A stretch of DNA of 39,767 nt from Defluviicoccus sp. GTDB lineage: Bacteria; Pseudomonadota; Alphaproteobacteria; MPNO01. The position numbers were made by a program, and so were the translations under genes. Location: positions 1-39,767 of the forward strand of contig JAJEHI010000069.1 of NCBI GenBank assembly GCA_022823775.1, written 5' to 3'. Under the pieces are notes generated by a model. It did no database searches. It worked only from the letters and a program-made list of their open reading frames with translations, and was not told where the DNA came from. Shown one piece after another: positions 1-6,471 of the stretch (position 1 is the stretch's first letter; every line of letters starts with the position of its first letter).

Positions 1-392
1 AAGAGCAGGCGGTGGCCCGCGCGCGGCTCGGAGGGCTCGCGCGCCGCCCGGCCCGGGTGCTCTCGGCCGGCGAGCAGCAGCGCCTCGCGGTCGCCCGCGC
101 GCTCGCCTGCGGCCCCGACCTCCTGTTCCTCGACGAGCCGACGGCGAGCCTCGACCCGGCCTCGACCCAGGCGGTGGAGCGGCTGGTCCTGGAGGCGCAG
201 GAGAGCGGCGTCGCGGTGGTCACGGTGACCCACGACGCGGGCCAGGCGCGCCGGCTCGCCGACGAGCTGGTGTTCCTCCACGCCGGCCGGGTGGCCGAGG
301 CGGGGAGCGTCGCGCGGGTGCTCGAGGCGCCGCGCTCCGAGGCCGCGCGCGCCTGGCTGGAGGGCCGGATCTGGCTCGGGGAGGCGGGATGA
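1..392 (+). CDS. tupC: Tungstate-type ABC transporter ATP-binding protein (TupC-like), 5' end outside window
   Basis: This is the C-terminal half of an ABC transporter ATPase; the reading frame is open to the left edge, so the Walker A region lies outside the window. Visible motifs are the signature LSAGEQQ (about nt 60-80), a Walker B of LLFLDEP (about nt 120-141) followed by a D-loop, and the switch histidine in TVTHD. The stop overlaps the start of the TupA-like gene by ATGA, so the two are translationally coupled. The partner makes a tungstate (or molybdate) importer the best assignment, by family knowledge and context; the ATPase alone would only say 'ABC importer'. The missing upstream gene is expected to be the permease TupB. 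Confidence 0.85.
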   Translation, partial: EQAVARARLGGLARRPARVLSAGEQQRLAVARALACGPDLLFLDEPTASLDPASTQAVERLVLEAQESGVAVVTVTHDAGQARRLADELVFLHAGRVAEAGSVARVLEAPRSEAARAWLEGRIWLGEAG

Positions 393-1213
393 TCCGGCGC
401 GCGCTGGCCCTGCTCCTCGCGCTCGGGCTCGCCGCCCCGGCCGCGGCGGAGCGGTTCATCGTCGTCCAGTCGACCACGTCGACCCGGAACTCGGGCCTGT
501 TCGACCGCATCCTGCCGATCTTCCGCGAGACGACCGGGATCGAGGCGCGCGTCGTCGCGGTCGGCACCGGCCAGGCGATCCGCAACGCCTCCCGGGGCGA
601 CGGCGACGTGCTCCTGGTGCACGACACCGGCGCCGAGGAAAGGTTCGTCGCCGAGGGCCACGGCACCGCGCGCCACGACGTGATGTACAACGACTTCGTG
701 ATCGTCGGCCCGCCCGCCGACCCGGCCCGCATCGCCGGCACCCGGGACGCCGCCGCCGCGCTCTCCGCCATCGCCCGGGCCCGGGCGGCGTTCGCGTCGC
801 GCGGCGACGACAGCGGCACCCACAAGGCCGAGCTCCGCCTGTGGCGGGCGGCCGGGATCGACCCGGCGGCGCATTCCGGCACCTGGTACCGCGAGACCGG
901 CTCCGGCATGGGGGCGACGCTCAACGTCGGCATCGGCATGGGCGCCTACGTGCTGAGCGACCGCGCGACCTGGATCGCCTTCGGCAACCGGCGGCGCCAC
1001 CGGATCGCGGTCGAGGGCGACGCCAGGCTGTTCAACCAGTACGGCGTCGTCGCCGTCAGCCCGGCGCGCCACCCCCGCGCGAAGGCGGCGCTCGCCCGGC
1101 AATTCGTCGACTGGATCCTGTCGGCCGAGGGTCAGGCCGCCATCGCGTCCCACCGGATCGGCGGGCGGCAGCTGTTCTTCCCCAACGCGAGGCGGCGAAA
1201 CGATGCCGAGTAG
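389..1213 (+). CDS. tupA: Tungstate ABC transporter substrate-binding protein (TupA)
   Basis: This 274-residue periplasmic binding protein is predicted to capture tungstate (possibly molybdate) and deliver it to the TupBC importer. Residues 1-20 form a signal peptide with an AAA cleavage motif. The mature start carries the oxyanion-binding STTSTRNSGL segment (residues about 28-37), followed by GTGQAIRNASRGDGDVLL, both typical of TupA/WtpA-type proteins. Length is normal for the family. The ATG overlaps the stop of the upstream ATPase, giving the order ATPase then binding protein. The specificity for tungstate over molybdate is inferred from family resemblance and not proven by sequence. Confidence 0.9.
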   Translation: MIRRALALLLALGLAAPAAAERFIVVQSTTSTRNSGLFDRILPIFRETTGIEARVVAVGTGQAIRNASRGDGDVLLVHDTGAEERFVAEGHGTARHDVMYNDFVIVGPPADPARIAGTRDAAAALSAIARARAAFASRGDDSGTHKAELRLWRAAGIDPAAHSGTWYRETGSGMGATLNVGIGMGAYVLSDRATWIAFGNRRRHRIAVEGDARLFNQYGVVAVSPARHPRAKAALARQFVDWILSAEGQAAIASHRIGGRQLFFPNARRRNDAE

Positions 1214-1352
1214 ACAAATTAATGATTACCAGAGAAAAACGGCATTGGAACTTATGACGCCTCGGTGCCAGATTCCACCCGTCCGGTCGGCATTCGGCCA
1301 CACCGGGCGAGTGATAACCCAGCAACGCGTAGTCATTTCAAGGAGCACAGAT

Positions 1353-1532
1353 ATGAGCATTCGGAAACAGGCAAATGTCGACAGGCGCGACCGCGCGGCG
1401 GGGAACGGGCGGGGACGCCGCATCCTGGCCGCGACGGGGCTGGCGGTGGCGGTCGCGGTCGTGGCGGCCTTCGCGCTCACCGGCAACCCGGAACCGGCGC
1501 AGGCGTGCCTGTTCCCCGGTATCCCCTGCTAG
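1353..1532 (+). CDS. 59-residue secreted or membrane peptide with C-terminal Cys-X6-Cys
   Basis: I do not recognise this gene. The ATG is preceded by a good ribosome binding site, AAGGAG at 1340-1345, with a 7-nt spacer, so the start is well supported even though the frame is open further upstream. The product has a basic N-terminus (residues 1-23, rich in Arg), a hydrophobic segment (about residues 24-43), then NPEPAQA and a terminal CLFPGIPC. The AQA just before the first cysteine looks like a signal peptidase I site; cleavage there would release an octapeptide with cysteine at both ends. The PAQAC could alternatively be a weak lipobox. A perfect terminator follows 30 nt later. It lies between a tungstate-type and a BtuF/MolA-type transporter. 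Coding status is supported by the RBS, signal-like hydrophobicity and terminator; function is unknown. Confidence 0.7.
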   Translation: MSIRKQANVDRRDRAAGNGRGRRILAATGLAVAVAVVAAFALTGNPEPAQACLFPGIPC

Positions 1533-1562
1533 CGGCGGTTTTCTCCCTTGTCGTCCGGCGGC

Positions 1563-1599
1563 GCGGCCGGCGGGTTCCCACCCGCCGGCCGCTTTTTTT
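1563..1599 (+). terminator. Rho-independent terminator after the small peptide gene
   Basis: A perfect 12-bp GC-only stem (1563-1574 with 1581-1592) and a 6-nt loop (TTCCCA) are followed by seven T residues (1593-1599). This is the clearest intrinsic terminator in the window. It ends transcription of the peptide gene and separates it from the downstream binding-protein gene. Confidence 0.92.
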
Positions 1600-1656
1600 C
1601 GCCCTTCCCCCGCCCGCCGGGGTAATGCACAAAGGGGATACGACAACGGAGCCCGG

Positions 1657-2694
1657 ATGACCGCCCGCACCCTTTTCGCCGCGCTCGCCTGCCTCGCGCT
1701 TCTCGCCGCGCGGGCGGAGGCCCTCACGGTGACCGATTCGGCCGGGCGCACGGTCGAGATCCCCGACACGGTCTCCCGCGTCTTCGCGTCCGGCCCGCCG
1801 GCGGCGATCATGCTCTATGCGGTGAGGCCCGAGGTGCTGCTCGGCTGGCCGCGGGCGCTCAGGGACTACGAGAAGCCCTATATCGCGGCGCCCTACCGCG
1901 AGCTGCCGGAGACCGGGCGGCTCACCGGGCGGGGCGGAGAGGCGAACCTGGAGCGCGTGCTGGCGCTGAAGCCCGACCTGATCGTCGATTTCGGCTCGGT
2001 GCGCGGCACCTATATCGACCTCGCCGACCGGGTGCAGGAACAGACCGGCATCCCCTACATCCTGGTGAACGGGCGTTTCGCCGAGACCGCGAAGTCGCTC
2101 CGCCTGGTCGGCCGGGCGCTCGGCGTGCCGCAACGCGGCGAGGCGCTGGCGCGCGACGTGGAAGAGACCTTCGCCGCGCTCGATCGCGCGCTCGGCGCGG
2201 TGCCGGTCTCCAGGCGCCCCCGCGTCTACCTCGCGCGCGGGCCTGACGGGCTCGAGACCGGGCTCAAGGGCTCGATCAACACCGAGATCATCGAGCGCGC
2301 CGGCGGGCGCAACGTGGCCGAGGTGCAAGGCCGTTACGGCCTCGTCCAGGCCTCGCCCGAGCAGGTGATCGTCGCCGATCCCGACACCATCGTGACCTGG
2401 GACCGCATCTTCTACGCCCGCGTCTGGCGCGACCGCTTGTGGCGGGGGATCGAGGCAGTCCGGCGGGGGCGGGTCTATCTCTCGCCGACCGCGCCTTTCG
2501 GCTGGATCGACCGGCCGCCCTCGGTCAACCGGCTGATGGGACTGAAGTGGCTCGCGGGCCTGTTCTACCCGGATCGCTGGACGGGCGATTTGCGCGCCGA
2601 TACCGCGGCGTTCTACCGGCTCTGGTACCGCGTCGACCTCGGCGACGCCGAGCTCGACCGCCTGCTCGAATGGGCCGGGGGCCGCGCGCCCTGA
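1657..2694 (+). CDS. Class II ABC transporter substrate-binding protein (BtuF/FecB/MolA family)
   Basis: This 345-residue periplasmic binding protein has a signal peptide in residues 1-22 (ending near ARAEA). It then has the typical opening VTDSAGRTVEIPDTVSRV of the helical-backbone binding proteins that serve iron-siderophore, heme, cobalamin or molybdate importers, and later LERVLALKPDLIV and a C-terminal tryptophan-rich lobe. Start ATG 1657 is chosen because the signal peptide begins there; the frame is open further upstream through the peptide gene. It heads a set with the permease and ATPase downstream (372 bp gap with an inverted repeat). The ligand is not settled. The tungstate genes upstream and the molybdate-type regulator downstream make a MolA-like role attractive; the cobalamin island further along makes BtuF possible. 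Confidence 0.85.
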   Translation: MTARTLFAALACLALLAARAEALTVTDSAGRTVEIPDTVSRVFASGPPAAIMLYAVRPEVLLGWPRALRDYEKPYIAAPYRELPETGRLTGRGGEANLERVLALKPDLIVDFGSVRGTYIDLADRVQEQTGIPYILVNGRFAETAKSLRLVGRALGVPQRGEALARDVEETFAALDRALGAVPVSRRPRVYLARGPDGLETGLKGSINTEIIERAGGRNVAEVQGRYGLVQASPEQVIVADPDTIVTWDRIFYARVWRDRLWRGIEAVRRGRVYLSPTAPFGWIDRPPSVNRLMGLKWLAGLFYPDRWTGDLRADTAAFYRLWYRVDLGDAELDRLLEWAGGRAP

Positions 2695-2831
2695 GCGCGC
2701 CGGGGCGCGAGGCTTGAGTACAGGCGGGTTTCCGACGGTTCGCGCGAGTCGGGACGCGGACTTACGAGCGCCGGCATCGCCCGTCGCCATCACCGGGGTC
2801 GCCCCGGTCTCCCCGGTCGTCACCCCCCGCT

Positions 2832-2941
2832 GTCACCCCGGCCTTGTGCCGGGGTCCAGGCCTGCCCCGGACCGTGATCCGGGGGAAGCCGGGCGAGAGC
2901 GGTCGCTGACAGTCTGGACCCCGGCACAGGGCCGGGGTGAC
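2832..2941. repeat. Long intergenic inverted repeat, type A
   Basis: Two 28-nt arms (2832-2859 and 2914-2941) are reverse complements with a single mismatch; they begin GTCACCCCGGCC and end at GGGGTCCAG, around a 54-nt centre. This composition is typical of interspersed palindromic elements common between genes in alphaproteobacteria. It occupies much of the 373-bp gap between the binding protein and permease genes (2695-3067). The rest of that gap shows no gene; a short 7-bp hairpin at 2792-2808 lacks a T-tract. Confidence 0.85.
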
Positions 2942-3067
2942 ACGCTTGGGGACAGCGGCGGCGCGGGCTCATCCTCGACGCTTGGTGAGAAATTCAGGCT
3001 GGACGGGGTAGGGTAGGGCAATGCGCGGCGGCGGCGATGGAGGGGATCGGATGAGGAGGCGGCGGCG

Positions 3068-4063
3068 TTGACGACGGGCCGGTCGCGGACGTCGCTCTGG
3101 CTCGTTGCCGCCCTGGTCGCCGGCTCGTTCGGGGCGTTGACGGTCGGGCCCTATCCGCTCGGGCTGGGCGAGGCGATTTCGATTCTCGCGGGCGGCGGGG
3201 GGGAGGGGAGGGCGGAGACCGTGCTGCTCTCGATCCGGCTTCCCCGGGTGACGGCCGCGCTGCTGGTGGGCGCGGCGCTCGCCGCGGCCGGGGCGTGCTA
3301 CCAGACGCTGTTCCGCAACCCGCTGGTCTCGCCCGACATCCTCGGCGTCTCGGCGGGCGCGGGCCTCGGCGCGGTGCTCGGGATCTTCCTGTCGCTGCCG
3401 GTCGTCGCGATCCAGCTCATGGGGTTCGCGGGCGGGCTCGGGGCGGTGGCGCTGGTGGGATTCGTCGCGGCCTCGGTGCGGGTCGGCGACCGCACGCTGA
3501 TCCTGGTGCTCGCCGGGGTGGTGGTGGGCGCGCTGACGGGCGCCGCGACCTCGCTCCTCAAGGTTCTCGCCGATCCCTACGACCAGCTGCCCGCGATCAC
3601 CTTCTGGCTGCTCGGCAGCCTGGCCGGCGTGAAGACCGAGGACATCCTGCCCGCCGCGCCGGTCGTGCTGGCCGGGCTGGTCCCGCTGGTGCTGCTGCGC
3701 TGGCGGATCAACGTGCTGGCGCTCGGCGACGAGGAGGCGCGCGCGCTCGGCGTAGAGGCGGGCAGGCTCCGCCCGGTGGTCATCGTCTGCGCCACGCTGA
3801 TCACGGCGAGCGTCGTCGCGGTCGCTGGCGTGGTCGGCTGGGTCGGGCTGGTGATCCCGCATATCGCGCGGATGATCGTGGGACCCGGCTTCGGGCGGCT
3901 TCTGCCGGCCGCGGCGCTCCTCGGCGCGGGCTACATGCTCGCCGTCGACACGCTCGCGCGCACGATCTCCGCCGTCGAGGTGCCGCTCGGGATCCTCACC
4001 GCGGTGGTCGGCGCGCCGTTCTTCCTCTGGCTGCTCGGGCGGGGGCGTCGGGTATGGGCATGA
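3068..4063 (+). CDS. Class II ABC transporter permease (BtuC/FecD/MolB family)
   Basis: This 331-residue inner-membrane permease has many hydrophobic helices. It carries family landmarks LSIRLPRVTAALLVGAALA, then RNPLVSPDILGVSAGAGLGA in the first third, and GLVIPHIARMIVGP near the C-terminus, the coupling region that contacts the ATPase. The TTG start is preferred because AGGAGG (3054-3059) sits 8 nt upstream and no in-frame ATG or GTG occurs before the upstream in-frame stop. The downstream ATPase overlaps its stop. With the binding protein upstream it forms a complete importer for a bulky chelate or for an oxyanion. The permease sequence does not by itself tell cobalamin, iron chelate or molybdate apart. 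Confidence 0.9.
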   Translation: MTTGRSRTSLWLVAALVAGSFGALTVGPYPLGLGEAISILAGGGGEGRAETVLLSIRLPRVTAALLVGAALAAAGACYQTLFRNPLVSPDILGVSAGAGLGAVLGIFLSLPVVAIQLMGFAGGLGAVALVGFVAASVRVGDRTLILVLAGVVVGALTGAATSLLKVLADPYDQLPAITFWLLGSLAGVKTEDILPAAPVVLAGLVPLVLLRWRINVLALGDEEARALGVEAGRLRPVVIVCATLITASVVAVAGVVGWVGLVIPHIARMIVGPGFGRLLPAAALLGAGYMLAVDTLARTISAVEVPLGILTAVVGAPFFLWLLGRGRRVWA

Positions 4064-4842
4064 CGGTCGAGACCCGGCGGCTCGCGATCGGCTATCCCGG
4101 GCACGAGGTGGGGAGCGGGATCGCGCTCGGCGCCGGGCCGGGAGAGGTGCTGTGCCTGTTGGGTCCCAACGGGTCCGGCAAGACGACGCTGTTCAAGACC
4201 CTGCTCGGGCTGATCCCCGCGCGCGGCGGCGAGGTGCTGCTCGGCGGCCGGCCGCTCGCGGCGCTCGCCCGGGCCGAGATCGCGACCCGCGCGGCCTACG
4301 TCCCGCAGGCGCACGCCGCACCCTTCGCCTATCCCGTGCTGGAGGTCGTGACGATGGGGCGGACGGCCAGGCTCGGCCTGTTCTCGCAGCCCGGCGAGGC
4401 GGACCGCGCGGCGGCGCTGCGGGCGCTCGCCAGGCTCCGCATCGAGGACCTCGCCGAGGACGACTACACGCGGCTCTCCGGCGGGCAACGCCAGCTGGTG
4501 CTGGTCGCCCGCGCGCTCGCCCAGGAAACCCCGGTACTGATCATGGACGAGCCCACCGCCAGCCTCGATTTCGGCAACCAGACCCTGGTGCTGCGGGAGA
4601 TCGCCGGGCTCGCCGCCGACGGGCTGACGGTGATCCTGTCGACCCACGACCCGGACCACGCCTTCGCCGTCGGCACCGGCGTCGCGCTGCTGCACGAGGG
4701 GCGGGTGCGGGCGACCGGGGCGCCCCGCGACGCGCTCACCGGGGAGGCGCTGTCGGCGGTCTATGGCGTCGACGTGCAGGTCGAGGCGCTGGCCGACGGC
4801 AGGACAGTCTGCGTCCCCTCGCTCGCGCGCGATGCCGCGTAG
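4054..4842 (+). CDS. Class II ABC transporter ATP-binding protein (BtuD/FecE/MolC family)
   Basis: This 262-residue ATPase powers the BtuC-type permease encoded just upstream. All nucleotide-binding motifs are intact: Walker A GPNGSGKT at residues 37-44, signature LSGGQRQ at 141-147, Walker B VLIMDEP at 161-167, and the switch histidine H198 in STHD. Two starts are possible: ATG 4054 and ATG 4060; the latter gives an ATGA overlap with the permease stop and would shorten the protein by two residues. The gene ends the transporter set; the next gene appears to have its own promoter. Confidence 0.92.
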   Translation: MGMTVETRRLAIGYPGHEVGSGIALGAGPGEVLCLLGPNGSGKTTLFKTLLGLIPARGGEVLLGGRPLAALARAEIATRAAYVPQAHAAPFAYPVLEVVTMGRTARLGLFSQPGEADRAAALRALARLRIEDLAEDDYTRLSGGQRQLVLVARALAQETPVLIMDEPTASLDFGNQTLVLREIAGLAADGLTVILSTHDPDHAFAVGTGVALLHEGRVRATGAPRDALTGEALSAVYGVDVQVEALADGRTVCVPSLARDAA

Positions 4843-4857
4843 CGTATGCCCGAGGGG

Positions 4858-4885
4858 TTTACAACCATAGCGTGTTCGATATAGT
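4858..4885 (+). promoter_or_regulatory. Sigma-70-like promoter for the DUF1640 gene
   Basis: A TTTACA -35 (4858-4863) and a TATAGT -10 (4880-4885) are separated by 16 bp in an AT-richer stretch that stands out against the GC-rich surroundings. The predicted transcription start, about 6-8 nt after the -10, falls at or just before the ATG at 4894. No Shine-Dalgarno sequence lies between, so the transcript would be leaderless or nearly so. Confidence 0.6.
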
Positions 4886-4893
4886 ACGGGTGC

Positions 4894-5361
4894 ATGGCCG
4901 ACGCCCATTCCGTTCTTCTGTTCGATACCCAGCAGGCAGTCGAGGAGCTGGTCGCCGCCGGGATGCCGCCGGAGCAGGCGAGAGTCATCGTGCGGCAACA
5001 GGCGCGCTGGATCGACCGCGATTTCGCGACCGGCGAGGACATCGATCGGCTTCAAGCGGAGATCGGCCGCCTGCGCCAGGAATTCGGAGGGCAGTTGGGC
5101 CAGCTGCGCGAGGAATTCGATCAAAAGCTCGAGGCCCAGGGCGCGGCCATCGCGAAGGACATGGACCACCTGCGCGAGGGGCTCGAACAGAGGATCGATG
5201 CGCGATACGAATCCCTCGATCACAAACTCAACGTCCAGCGCTCCGCGCTCGAAACGAAGATCACGCAGTCGTCGGCCGACACGATCAGGTGGGTCACCGG
5301 GTCGCAGATCGGCACCGCGGCGGTCTATCTGGCGGCCCTCCTCGCGGCCATCAAGCTCTGA
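4894..5361 (+). CDS. DUF1640 (CCDC90-like) coiled-coil membrane protein
   Basis: This 155-residue protein begins with FDTQQAVEELVAAGMPPEQA, the characteristic N-terminal region of the DUF1640 family, which also includes mitochondrial CCDC90/MCUR1-type proteins. Residues about 45-120 are a long heptad-rich coiled coil with repeated Leu/Glu/Gln and Arg/Lys, and residues about 137-155 form a single C-terminal membrane anchor. It is therefore likely tail-anchored in the inner membrane with a cytoplasmic coiled coil. A promoter-like sequence directly precedes the ATG and there is no ribosome binding site. It converges with the regulator gene, whose stop is 2 nt away. Molecular role is unknown; bacterial members are commonly annotated only as DUF1640. 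Confidence 0.8.
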   Translation: MADAHSVLLFDTQQAVEELVAAGMPPEQARVIVRQQARWIDRDFATGEDIDRLQAEIGRLRQEFGGQLGQLREEFDQKLEAQGAAIAKDMDHLREGLEQRIDARYESLDHKLNVQRSALETKITQSSADTIRWVTGSQIGTAAVYLAALLAAIKL

Positions 5362-5363
5362 CC

Positions 5364-6245
5364 TCAGGGCGAGAGCCAGCGCACCTTGCCGGTGCCGGAC
5401 AGCGTGTAGCCGCCCATCGCCTTCGCCTTTTCCCGCATCGCCCCGCCGCCGGCGAAGTCGAGCAGCGCGCGCACCGGCCGGGTGAAATAGGCGCGGCGGT
5501 CCACCACCAGGTCGAAGCGCTCCTGCACCAGCAGCCGGAACGGCAGGTCGAACTGCCGCGCCATCGCCTCGATGCCGAGCGCGGCGTCCGCCTCGCCCGC
5601 CGCGACCGCCGCCGCGGCGTCGGTCTCGGTCCAGACCGGGGTGGCGAGGCGGTCGATGTCGGTCTCCCTCATGCCCGCCTCCCGCAGGAGCTCGTCGAAC
5701 AGCGCCGCCGCCGCCGCGCCTTCCTGGCGCATCGCGACCCGCATGCCCCCGAGATCGGCCACGCCCGTCACCCGGTCATGGACCCGCTCCGACAGGATCA
5801 GCCCGCGCGCGCGCACCGCCCATTCGAGCAGCACGCAGCCCACCAGCCGCCATTTCCCGACGGTGCCGACGTTCCACTCGCCGGCCTCGTGGAAATGGAT
5901 GCCGGCGAGCGCCGCCTCCCGGTCGACGAAGCGCCGCAGCCCGTCGGCGCTGCCGTTGAGGATCGTCGCCAGCCCCGAGCCCGACTCGCGCACCGCCCAT
6001 TCGAGCAGCGGATCGTGCGAGCCGGCCAGCACCATCGGCCGCTCCGACAGCGCGCCCTCGGCCGCGAGCCCGGCCCAGTCCATCAGCTCGGCGCGCGGGA
6101 ACAACAGCTTGCCGGTGATCCTGCGGTGCGGGATCTCGCCCGCCGCCGCGAGGTCGTAGATCTTGCGCTCCTTGACCCGCAGCAGCGCCGCCACCTCCCG
6201 CGTGGTCAGGTAAAGCGGCAATTCGTCGATCGTATCCCGCGCCAT
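5364..6245 (-). CDS. HTH regulator with molybdate-binding-type sensor domain (COG1910-like)
   Basis: This 293-residue protein has an excisionase/MerR-like helix-turn-helix at residues about 11-58 (LTTREVAALLRVKERKIYDL, then IPHRRITGKLLFPRAEL). A periplasmic-binding-protein fold follows, of the type (PF12727) found in cytoplasmic molybdate/tungstate sensors: ESGSGLATILNGSADGLRRF, then LVGCVLLEWAVRARGLIL, and a late ADAALGIEAMARQF segment. No signal peptide is present, so it acts in the cytoplasm. Such regulators are usually next to tup or mod transporter genes. Its position supports a molybdenum/tungsten theme for the whole region from 1 to 6245. An alternative start at 6254 would add three residues. 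Confidence 0.85.
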   Translation of the reverse strand: MARDTIDELPLYLTTREVAALLRVKERKIYDLAAAGEIPHRRITGKLLFPRAELMDWAGLAAEGALSERPMVLAGSHDPLLEWAVRESGSGLATILNGSADGLRRFVDREAALAGIHFHEAGEWNVGTVGKWRLVGCVLLEWAVRARGLILSERVHDRVTGVADLGGMRVAMRQEGAAAAALFDELLREAGMRETDIDRLATPVWTETDAAAAVAAGEADAALGIEAMARQFDLPFRLLVQERFDLVVDRRAYFTRPVRALLDFAGGGAMREKAKAMGGYTLSGTGKVRWLSP

Positions 6246-6294
6246 GCCGGCCATCCTGCCAAAGCAGGCCGAAGCGCGCGAGGGTCGCGCACCC

Positions 6295-6408
6295 GTCATT
6301 TCGACCGAGCGGAGCGAGCGGAGAAATCCGCCACGCACGCATATGCGGTTCCGTGCGTGACGGATATCTCCGCTCCGCCTCCCTTCGGTCGGCTCCGGTC
6401 GATATGAC
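6295..6408. repeat. Long intergenic inverted repeat, type B
   Basis: The left arm starts GTCATTTCGACCGAGCGGAG (from 6295); the right arm ends in the near reverse complement GGTCGATATGAC (to 6408). Pairing continues inward through GGAGAAATCCG/CGGATATCTCC and GCACGCA/TGCGTGC, with small bulges. The whole could fold into one long imperfect hairpin. The sequence style (a 'GTCATTTCGACCGAGCG' palindrome) resembles interspersed repeats found in many proteobacterial genomes. It fills most of the 226-bp gap between the divergently transcribed regulator and multicopper oxidase genes, so it may separate or shape their promoters. Confidence 0.8.
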
Positions 6409-6471
6409 GGAGCAGGAAGGACTTTTTCCCGCCTTGGACCCCATCCCGATCCGTGCGATGTTCTCGCCGCT

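Noticed and set aside
1375-1656. In-frame upstream extension of the BtuF/MolA-like protein
   Set aside because: It runs through the small peptide gene and its terminator; the signal peptide begins at 1657.
2792-2808. Hairpin ACCGGGG-TCG-CCCCGGT as a terminator of the binding-protein gene
   Set aside because: Short stem with no following T-tract.
1477-2823. A 448-codon minus-strand open frame over the binding-protein gene
   Set aside because: Antisense shadow of the real 1657-2694 gene with low-complexity composition and no ribosome binding site.
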